NCBI RefSeq assembly: GCF_021404545.1
Contig: NZ_JAAWWD010000007.1
Span: 18,881-82,880 of the forward strand
Direction: 5' to 3'
DNA length: 64,000 nucleotides
Source: Aestuariivita sp.
Lineage (GTDB): Bacteria; Pseudomonadota; Alphaproteobacteria; Rhodobacterales; Rhodobacteraceae
The translations under genes and the position numbers were made by a program. Within the stretch, counting starts at the first letter, position 1, and each line of letters starts with the position of its first letter. Of the stretch, positions 57,515 through 64,000 are shown piece by piece. Below the pieces are notes generated by a model that was given only the letters and a program-made list of their open reading frames with translations, ran no database searches and had not been told where the DNA came from.

Positions 57515-59288
57515 CAGAACTCCTCATCAGGTGGTAGGTCAGCCACAGGCGAAACCATCAGTCTTGCACCACAAAACACGCCGTCGAGACCTCCGATTGC
57601 TCTCAATCGTTCCCTTATCTCGTTATTGCTTTTCATTGTCATTAATGCCCAGTACGGCGGGTCAGACTCCTTGCTAAGCCTCACTTCCGCATCCAAATGC
57701 TTCTTAGCAAACGATTTCAAAACCTTTTCATTTGCTTCGCGAATAGCATTGGAACCTTCTGCGCTCATCTCACCATATCGCATGCGGATCGCTGGGTCCG
57801 GCATAGCGTCGAAATAAACGTACTCTCCACCAGTGACCCCGGACAACACGTCTATCAATTGGCCTTCTACAGTCGAGTCTACCACCTCCTCGGCAACCGT
57901 TGTTTGGTCGGGCTGAACAAATACTGAGATGGTTTTGCGCTGTGCAACTCCGACGCGCGCAGGAAAATTTTTCGAAGTACCAAGCCTGCATATGAAGATC
58001 CGTTTTCGCGCCTCGCTTATCGGCTCTCCGCTTCTGCTTTGAATCTCGGCAGTAGATTGATCTCTTGACATCTTTGAATACCTGATGCGACCAGTCCTTA
58101 ATAGATAGGCGATAAGTAACTTATTAATAGGCGCTGAGGTGGGAGCAAACGGGCTATCCAAGTCCCCAGCAAGAACCGGCCGCAACCGATCTTCGGTTGC
58201 TGGCGGCTTTAAGCTGTGCTCAAGGAAATCGATGAGCACCGAGTTCTCCCTCTCAATCTCATCAAAAATTGATAGGTAGAAATCGCGTTCTTCAGATGTA
58301 TATATCTTCAAAGTATCTACTGCATCCTTTTGCCTTTCCGAATCCCAGGCAACGGTGCGAATACTCTCTTCGTGGGATTGTATTAACTGCTCGATTCGAC
58401 TGAACCTAGCGAGGCGCGGTGCATCGGATTTGTTAAGCGAAGTATCCGGTAAAACGGTAGCTGAATCGTCTCGCAAATGCCCGATCACACCAAGGGGAAT
58501 CAACCAAGCCAGTTTCGGTTCCCTGGCACAACAGCGAATGGCATCTATTAGTCCTCCATCTCCGGGCCCGATGATCATTGCTGGCCTGATGTGAGAACCG
58601 GCATCCATGTCAAATGCCTCTTCAGTCCAATAGTCTTCGAGGCCATATTCAGTACAGTGTTCTTCCGCAAATCCGGCAGCCAAAATTACTATGTCGAATT
58701 CACTTTCGAATTCAGCAGACCGTTGCTCACCTTGAACCAGTATGTCACGTCCAGAATTTCGCCCCCTCTCGACAACTTTTTGCAAGTGACATTTTTCTTC
58801 ACGTAATTTCTAATTATATCGTTGTAATCAGCTTGCGCATGCGCCCTAATCTCACCGATGACGTCTTCTGCGGAGTCAGAATGCCAATTGAAGTGCGGCA
58901 GGCTAGTAAAAGGATCCATCGAGCCGAGCATAGGCCAACGATTGTATGTTGGATGCAAGAGTCGGTGGTTGGCCTTGGATCCTAACTTCAGGATCTCGTC
59001 TTCTGACTCATAAAGGGTCAAACGCCGCGCCCCTTCACTATGCAGCGCAACCAACAACGTAAGGCCAGTCATCCCGCCACCGATGATGCAAATCCTTTTC
59101 GAAGAAATGCTATTATCTTCCGCCCGTCCTTTGAGTCCTGCAGCAAGTAAAGTGGCACGCCGTTGTTGAAAATAGAATCCCACCCGATGACCTCTTGGTG
59201 CGAGCGAATATATATTGCTGCATTTCCTAACTCTGGAAGTTCTCAATATAAGCTCGAGAATTTCTGGCGGTATGGAGGAATTTAACAA
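57514..59288 (-). CDS. FAD/NAD(P)-binding protein, first gene of candidate defence operon; reading frame split
   Basis: The N-terminal frame (59288 to about 58777) has a 65-residue leader, then the Rossmann motif KRICIIGGGMTGLTLLVALH and the segment HRLLHPTYNRWPMLGSMDP before LPHFNW. The C-terminal frame (to 57514) continues with FDIVILAAGF and RPAMIIGPGDGGLIDAIRCC, the second dinucleotide-binding part, then about 300 residues without a known motif. The frames join if one base is added to the five-A run at 58777-58781, giving about 591 residues. Alternatives are a real inactivating deletion, a -1 translational slip at C AAA AAG, phase variation or a sequencing error. Confidence 0.65.
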
Positions 59289-59707
59289 TTACTCTCTCTT
59301 TATAAGATCAGTTCCATTGATAGATTGGCCGTCCTGAAAGCCATTATTTTTTAGGTGGTGATTGATTGGGTTGCGCCTATGGGTTCCATCTTGGACGGCC
59401 CGGCGCTTGCAAAACTCTCATGGAAAAGTTTCATACCAAATCCTACTCTCATCCGTCATTCAGCCTTGACGGCAGCCTACATGCGGCAGGAATATCCTCA
59501 AAGATATTTTTGGGGGTTGCGGGTTGCCGGATGGTCGCTGGGCGCGATTTAAGTGGTAGATTTCAAGCAACCTTTTTTCGTCTCGCACCAAGACTTCTGT
59601 TGGAAGAACCAGTACTGCCGCGACGATCGTCTTGGGCTCGGTAGAAGGTTGAACGACCTTTTTGCGTGATCTGGTTCATAGCTGTCAGAAGGTGAAATTG
59701 GCGTTTT
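59289..59707. other. Gene-free stretch in the island
   Basis: About 420 bases, relatively AT-rich. A 65-codon plus-strand frame (59355-59552) has no supporting feature. The promoter of the operon reading leftward should lie near 59290-59340. Confidence 0.45.
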
Positions 59708-59971
59708 TTAAGGTGATTTGGCAAGACATACCCGCGCCTGATCCCGCATCACAGCGTAGTCCGCCAGCATCTCTGCGATCGCCGACCCTTCCGGCAGCAG
59801 GGCTAGTTCGTCGGCCGCCCGCGCCTGGAACTCCCGGCGGTACTCGACGACGGGCGGACAAGCGGTCACGATGTCGGCCTCAGAACCGGCCGTCGCGCAG
59901 CCGCTCAGCAAGCTCGTTGCGATCGCGAGGGCGGCGCGCCGCAGCCTCCAGCATCTGGCGTTGGACATCAT
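59708..59971 (-). CDS. Rz1-like outer-membrane spanin lipoprotein (prophage remnant)
   Basis: 87 residues. ALAIATSLLSGCATAG is a lipoprotein signal with lipobox LSGC; CPPVVEYRREFQARAADELA and MLADYAVMRDQARVC are typical of the small o-spanins of Rhodobacteraceae phages. Its 5' part lies inside the 3' end of the Rz-like frame in another phase, the classical embedded spanin arrangement. Confidence 0.6.
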   Translation of the reverse strand: MMSNARCWRLRRAALAIATSLLSGCATAGSEADIVTACPPVVEYRREFQARAADELALLPEGSAIAEMLADYAVMRDQARVCLAKSP

Positions 59972-60095
59972 TGGCCTTCTCCATGGTCTCAAGGCGTTCG
60001 GCGAGGTGTCCCGCTCGCTCGCCGGAGCGCCGGAGTGCGAGCAGAAACAGAAGCACGGCGAGCACTGTGGCGGCGTAGCGCAACGCCACCCGCAC
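59880..60095 (-). pseudogene. Rz-like inner-membrane spanin, 5' end replaced
   Basis: About 71 codons: a membrane segment (ALRYAATVLAVLLFLLALRR) followed by a coiled coil (SGERAGHLAERLETMEKAND) and RNELAERLRDGRF. The frame runs on upstream only into antisense of the neighbouring HTH gene, with a junction near 60117, so the natural start is probably lost; a GTG at 60095 remains possible. Confidence 0.55.
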
Positions 60096-60117
60096 CCACG
60101 GGCTGGCCGCGATCGCG

Positions 60118-60462
60118 GTGAAGCGCGGTGGGCGGAAGGAGATGCAGCTGCCCGAGGGCGTCAAGCAACCGCGTCGAACGGATAACACGCTAGTGAAGGC
60201 GCTGGCTCGCGCGTTCCGATGGAAGCAGCTGCTTGAGTCGGGCGAATTCATCACAGTCGCTGAACTGGCAGAGCACGAGGGGATCGCGCCTTCCTACATG
60301 ACCCGAGTCTTACGCCTAACGCTACTTGCGCCTGACATCGTGGAGGCGATCTTGGGCGGGACACAGGGGCCAGAGATGACGCTGGCGCTGGTGCTAGATC
60401 CGTTTCCGGTGCAGTGGGAAATGCAAGTTGTGCTGTGTTGTGGAGTTCGAAGAGCCAAGTAG
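60118..60462 (+). pseudogene. 5'-truncated copy of recombinase-companion HTH gene
   Basis: Reads KRGGRKEMQLPEGVKQPRRT and TVAELAEHEGIAPSYMTRVL, nearly the same as the intact gene at 61787 from its residue 21 onward. The ATG and first residues are missing; the join with the spanin remnant is near 60117. The two copies differ at the 3' end. Confidence 0.75.
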
Positions 60463-60546
60463 TTGTCCGACTACTGAATTGGGCAGCTTTGGACTAGTTT
60501 ACCCTTGTCTGCCCTGCTAGTCTCGTCGAAAATCGGAGCGGCTTGA

Positions 60547-61440
60547 ATGTCAGGAATACCTGAGGCGGCGATGACCGTACGTGACGTGGCAGGCTACCTG
60601 AACGTCGACGAGAAGACTGTATATAGGCTCGCCAAACGCGGGGATTTGCCAGGTTTCACCACAGATCTCGGCGCATGGCTGCAGAACGTCGCTCCACCGG
60701 ATTCCGTGATCCACGTTCTTGTCATGGCGACGCATCGGTTGGGCGAGTGGCAAAGCGAGAAACGCATCAAGGAAGTCGCGAAAGCGGCCGGAAAGACAAT
60801 CGAACTTCACATCTGGGCCGCAATTCGGCTCGAGAACCGCATGAAATACAGAAATTCATCCGATGTTCTGTGGCCAGCGTCAGTCCCTGACGACCCTGAA
60901 ATCATGGCTTACATCGAACAGGAGGAGCGGTTCCCGCTTCAAACGCGTACTGCCGGTGTCGGAAAGTCAGACATGGAGTTTACGTCTGCAGAAGGGCGGC
61001 AACTGCTTGAGCAAGAGTTCCTACGCGCTGGGGTCAGGATAAGGGGCTTCTGTCAGAACCCAAGCCCGATTATGCGTCCGCTGGGGTTCGGCAGCTTTGG
61101 GGTCGGCTTCGGATCGACCATAGTGACCTACCGAAACTGCCCGAACAACGCGCCCCTGGCGCTGTGGTGGGGCGATCCGAACGCCCAGCCGATCCATGAT
61201 CTCGCCCATGTAGGGCGTGCGCGCCGTGCGATACCGTCCGGGTTCAGCCGACGCGCGACCGGACAGCATGCGGTGCCGGTCCGCCCATTGCGAGACCGTC
61301 AGATCCGGGTCCGGCGTGAGGCCTTTCCACCAACCTGCGGCGCGGCCAAACCCTGTTCGCGTAGCGTTTCGCCAACTGCCGAGACCGCACCCGCAAACGC
61401 GACCGGCTGTATCGCTACTATGTCAGCCAGACCGTGCTGA
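60547..61440 (+). CDS. Excisionase-type HTH protein with unknown C-terminal domain; 3' part probably scrambled
   Basis: The frame has 297 codons. AAMTVRDVAGYLNVDEKTVY and RLAKRGDLPGF form an HTH_17 (excisionase/MerR-like) domain. The following about 180 residues (SVIHVLVMATHRLGEWQSEK, KTIELHIWAAIRLENRMKY, GQ-poor and otherwise unfamiliar) have no motif I know. From about 61185 the frame runs across antisense of a terminase fragment and out-of-phase recombinase sequence, so the natural C-terminus is probably lost near there. GGAG lies nine bases before the ATG. Confidence 0.5.
   Translation: MSGIPEAAMTVRDVAGYLNVDEKTVYRLAKRGDLPGFTTDLGAWLQNVAPPDSVIHVLVMATHRLGEWQSEKRIKEVAKAAGKTIELHIWAAIRLENRMKYRNSSDVLWPASVPDDPEIMAYIEQEERFPLQTRTAGVGKSDMEFTSAEGRQLLEQEFLRAGVRIRGFCQNPSPIMRPLGFGSFGVGFGSTIVTYRNCPNNAPLALWWGDPNAQPIHDLAHVGRARRAIPSGFSRRATGQHAVPVRPLRDRQIRVRREAFPPTCGAAKPCSRSVSPTAETAPANATGCIATMSARPC
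61185..61350 (-). pseudogene. Phage terminase large subunit (GpA-type), N-terminal fragment
   Basis: The minus-strand frame reads WKGLTPDPDLTVSQWADRHR followed by MLSGRASAEPGRYRTARTPY and MGEIMDRLG, the typical start of the GpA packaging ATPase. About 55 codons survive; Walker motifs are absent. It indicates a former prophage. Confidence 0.7.
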
Positions 61441-61790
61441 AGCACGGCGCCGGATCGTGTCCCGTGGGCCGTGTCTCGGCTGGTGAGATCGAAACCGCCG
61501 TCATTGCTCAGCTTCGCGCAGTGTTCCACCAACCCGAGATCGTGGCCGGGACATGGAAGGCGGCACGCGCCAATGCCGACGATATCACCGAGGCCGATGC
61601 CCGCGCGGCTCTGCAGCAGCTCGACCCGCTGTGGGATGAACTCTTCCCCGCAGAGCAGGCCCGCATCGTGGCGCTGCTGATCGAGCGCGTCGACATCGGC
61701 ACGGAAGGGCTCAATATCCGGCTGCGCGTCGACGGCCTACGTGGCCTTGCGAGCGAGATGTTTGCAGGCGGCATTGAGGCGGCGGCATGA
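61389..61790 (+). pseudogene. Large serine recombinase, C-terminal fragment (second family)
   Basis: TRKRDRLYRYYVSQTVLKHG just after the lost zinc ribbon, then GRVSAGEIETAVIAQLRAVF, DPLWDELFPAEQARIVALLI and ERVDIGTEGLNIRLRVDGL. The stop overlaps the ATG of the HTH companion gene (ATGA). This is a different subfamily from the fragment at 53440. Confidence 0.75.
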
Positions 61791-62161
61791 CCAGCAGGAC
61801 GCCAATTCCCGACACAATGACGCTGCACGTGCCATTCCGCGTCGTGAAGCGCGGTGGGCGAAAGGAGATGCAGCTGCCAGAGGGCGTCAAGCAACCGCGC
61901 CGTACGGACAATACGCTAGTGAAGGCTCTGGCCCGCGCGTTTCGTTGGAAGCGAATGCTGGAATCGGCCGAGTTTGCCACCAATGCCGAACTGGCGGAGC
62001 GCGAGGGTATTGCACCGTCCTACATGACGCGCGTCCTGCGGCTCACATTGCTTGCGCCCGATATCGTCGAGGCAATCTTGGACGGCAGGCAAGGTTCAGA
62101 CGCGACGCTGTCCAAGCTGCTTGAGCCGTTTCCTGGCAACTGGCGAGATCAGCGCCTCTAA
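61787..62161 (+). CDS. Small ParB-like HTH protein, companion of serine recombinase
   Basis: 124 residues. HVPFRVVKRGGRKEMQLPEG leads into ALARAFRWKRMLESAEFATN and an HTH (AELAEREGIAPSYMTRVLRL). Proteins like this follow large serine recombinases in alphaproteobacterial mobile elements, to my recollection; a role in directionality or DNA binding is inferred. It is intact, while its recombinase partner is not. Confidence 0.7.
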   Translation: MTSRTPIPDTMTLHVPFRVVKRGGRKEMQLPEGVKQPRRTDNTLVKALARAFRWKRMLESAEFATNAELAEREGIAPSYMTRVLRLTLLAPDIVEAILDGRQGSDATLSKLLEPFPGNWRDQRL

Positions 62162-62301
62162 CAGCCCAAATTTCAAGGGATTCGGCTTGTGCCGCAGACC
62201 GCCCATCACCTACACTTGAGGAAAGAGAAGTGACGGGCCACGATCAAGTCGGCGCGCTCAAATCCAGAATAATCGTATTTCTTTGAGGGGCGCTCGAGCG
62301 A

Positions 62302-63933
62302 ATGGAAGCTGCGGAAAGAACAATAAGCAAGATACTTACAGAACAAATACGCTATGAGATCCCTCCGTACCAACGACCATACTCATGGGAGAAAGGAAAC
62401 GTCGAACAGCTTCTAGATGATGTGTGGGATGCTTTTGAAGCCGATGACGAAGAATACTTCATCGGGTCCCTCATCACCATCGAGCGAAGCAAGGACGAGC
62501 TTTATGATGTCGTCGATGGGCAGCAGCGGCTGACGACACTTAACCTGATTTTCGCACGCTTAAGAGATGCGGTTAGTGAGCCGGCAAAATCGACGCTTGG
62601 GAAACGGGTCTTACCCAAGAACGAACTAACCGGCGAAGAAGAGACGCCGCGCCTCACGCTCCGACAAAAAGATCAGAGCTTTTTCCGCCGCCACGTTTTA
62701 GCCAGTGAGGAAATCACCGACGCGATATCGCGCGAGATTCAAAATAAACAGGATGCCCCAAAAATAAGGCTCACTGAAAACCTTGGCGTCATCGACAATT
62801 TTTTGGCTCAGCGAGATGAGAAGTCTCTAAAGCTGTTTGCGAATTACCTTCTAACGAAGGTGTACGTGGTGTTTGTAACAACTGCGTCATGGCAGTCGGC
62901 ATACCGGCTGTTCAACGTTTTGAACGCGCGCGGAATGCCGCTGTCGAACGCAGACTTGATCAAAAACATGCTATTTGCGCGTATGGGCGGTGCATCGTCA
63001 AAAAGCGAAGAGCTTGATGAACAGTGGCTACAACTCGAGGAAGCGATTGGCATCGAACGACTAGATCAGTTTCTGGCACACCATCGATCATCGGTTACAG
63101 CGATCAAAGCTCGGAAAACTCTCCATGAGGAGTACAAACCGCTTATTGAGGCAAGTGACAGCCCGTTCAGCTTCTTGGATGGCATAACCACATCTGCTCG
63201 AAATTATCTCCGCATCCAGCAAAACGGTTTTGAGGATGTCGCCGCGCGACGATCGTTGCGTTCCCTCCATCGCGTTGCGTTCGAGGAATGGGTGCCACCG
63301 TTGCTCGCCTATCTCAACAATCCAGTTGAAGGCATATCGGAAGCCGAATTCATCGATCTACTTGAGAAAGTCACCTACCAGAACTGGATCAGGCGGCTTG
63401 CGTTTACCGCTCGTCTTACAGCCTACTTCCAGCTGATTACAGCAATACGTTCGGGAAAGTCGGCCGATGAAATTAGGTCGATATTTCGGCAAAACGCGCA
63501 GAATGAAGAGTTTCATTCACTGCTCAACGGTGAAGTTTATGGGAAGCCTTTTGCGCAGGCTGTTCTACTTCGGCTGGAGGAAGCAGATCAAGATGAATCT
63601 GTCACGAAAGACTATGGCGGAAAAATAACTATTGAGCATGTGCTCCCTCAGGCCCTGAAAGAAGATTACTGGCGCGAGCGGTTTACGGATGATGCTCATC
63701 GTCAATGGTTGCACCGCCTCGGGAACCTTGCCCTTCTTGCTGGCATCAAGAATTACAAAGCCCAGTACTTCAGCTTCGACCGTAAAAAGAAAATCTATTC
63801 GGAAAGAAACAATAAGGTGTCATTTGATACCACTAAGCTCATCCTAGAGCAGGATGACTGGCGTCCAGAATTTATAGAGTTTCGGCAAGCTAAAATGGTT
63901 GAAGCTGCCGCAGATATTTGGACGATTGCATGA
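62302..63933 (+). CDS. DUF262-DUF1524 protein (GmrSD-like type IV restriction family)
   Basis: 543 residues. N-terminal DUF262 domain with IPPYQRPYSWEKGNVEQLLD, and DVVDGQQRLTTLNLIFARL, the ParB-like NTP-binding motif. C-terminal DUF1524 (HNH-like) with ITIEHVLPQALKEDYW, HRLGNLALLAGIKNYKAQ and a distal Lys/Tyr (KKKIYSE). Proteins of this design include GmrSD, which cleaves DNA with modified cytosine. Its stop overlaps the ATG of a following frame. Confidence 0.85.
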   Translation: MEAAERTISKILTEQIRYEIPPYQRPYSWEKGNVEQLLDDVWDAFEADDEEYFIGSLITIERSKDELYDVVDGQQRLTTLNLIFARLRDAVSEPAKSTLGKRVLPKNELTGEEETPRLTLRQKDQSFFRRHVLASEEITDAISREIQNKQDAPKIRLTENLGVIDNFLAQRDEKSLKLFANYLLTKVYVVFVTTASWQSAYRLFNVLNARGMPLSNADLIKNMLFARMGGASSKSEELDEQWLQLEEAIGIERLDQFLAHHRSSVTAIKARKTLHEEYKPLIEASDSPFSFLDGITTSARNYLRIQQNGFEDVAARRSLRSLHRVAFEEWVPPLLAYLNNPVEGISEAEFIDLLEKVTYQNWIRRLAFTARLTAYFQLITAIRSGKSADEIRSIFRQNAQNEEFHSLLNGEVYGKPFAQAVLLRLEEADQDESVTKDYGGKITIEHVLPQALKEDYWRERFTDDAHRQWLHRLGNLALLAGIKNYKAQYFSFDRKKKIYSERNNKVSFDTTKLILEQDDWRPEFIEFRQAKMVEAAADIWTIA

Positions 63934-63998
63934 ACGAGAAAGCCGCCAAGATTCAAAAGTATCGGTCTTCCTTGGGTGTTAGGGTCAGGACCCATTGA
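63930..63998 (+). pseudogene. Short frame after the DUF262 gene, probably a cut gene
   Basis: MNEKAAKIQKYRSSLGVRVR then TH and a stop. The ATGA overlap suggests a real second gene of the operon. The last coding bases contain the palindrome GGGTCAGGACCC, which could be the terminal repeat of an insertion sequence starting at the window edge. Confidence 0.4.
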
Positions 63999-64000
63999 TT

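Noticed and set aside
57514..58785. C-terminal half of the FAD protein as an independent gene from a TTG
   Set aside because: The TTG lies inside the overlap of two frames, lacks a clear ribosome site, and the missing N-terminal Rossmann motif is just upstream in the other frame.
59355..59552. 65-codon frame in the island
   Set aside because: No ribosome site, motif or partner; composition does not look coding.

Overview
The window looks like a chromosomal segment of an alphaproteobacterium of the Roseobacter group (Rhodobacteraceae). The basis is high GC with strong third-position GC bias, the long L25/Ctc form of RplY, a class II-type AroA, the aroA-cmk / rpsA-ihfB-lapA-trpF-trpB arrangement, a five-step Hut pathway with HutF and HutG, a SitABCD metal transporter and an NDUFS4-like complex I subunit. 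No database search was possible. Family names rest on motifs read directly from the translations.

Region 1 (1-13 kb) is housekeeping: ychF (cut by the window edge), a PagL-like lipid A deacylase, trpA, a MaoC hydratase, a MarR/Acg-nitroreductase pair, an LldD-type flavoenzyme, a sulfotransferase-like protein, two MFS transporters, rplY, pth, a serine hydrolase and a DUF2237 protein. Region 2 (13-28 kb) holds trpB, trpF, lapA-like, ihfB and rpsA, then cmk-aroA, trmB, an amidohydrolase, a GNAT and a methyltransferase. Between rpsA and cmk lie about 1.1 kb without a gene, a lipoprotein hydrolase, a secreted protein and a fasciclin gene with one in-frame stop.

Region 3 (28-37 kb) is catabolic: a dimethylglycine/sarcosine-dehydrogenase-like protein, a fused E1 alpha-beta 2-oxoacid dehydrogenase, a lone FabD-like acyltransferase and a FAD oxidoreductase, followed by an MltB-type lytic transglycosylase. 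Region 4 (37-44 kb) is the histidine utilisation cluster: hutI-H-G-U as one overlapping operon, divergent hutF, and hutC, with two matching candidate HutC operators. Region 5 (44-52.5 kb) has sitABCD with a 272-bp tandem duplication that left a truncated sitC copy, then uvrB, a candidate structured RNA, a complex I subunit and a GNAT.

Region 6 (52.7 kb to the end) is a genomic island beginning at the 3' end of tRNA-Arg(TCT). It is visibly richer in A and T. It opens with IS5 and IS21 scars and a truncated large serine recombinase. A tightly overlapping three-gene operon follows: a FAD/NAD(P)-binding protein split by a one-base shift in an A tract, a trypsin-like-fold protein apparently lacking the catalytic serine, and an 887-residue PIN-like protein. 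I consider this the best candidate in the window for an undescribed conflict or defence system. Beyond it is a graveyard of phage and recombinase pieces (embedded Rz/Rz1 spanins, a terminase GpA fragment, a second recombinase tail, two copies of a small ParB-like HTH companion gene) and a DUF262-DUF1524 (GmrSD-like) type IV restriction protein.
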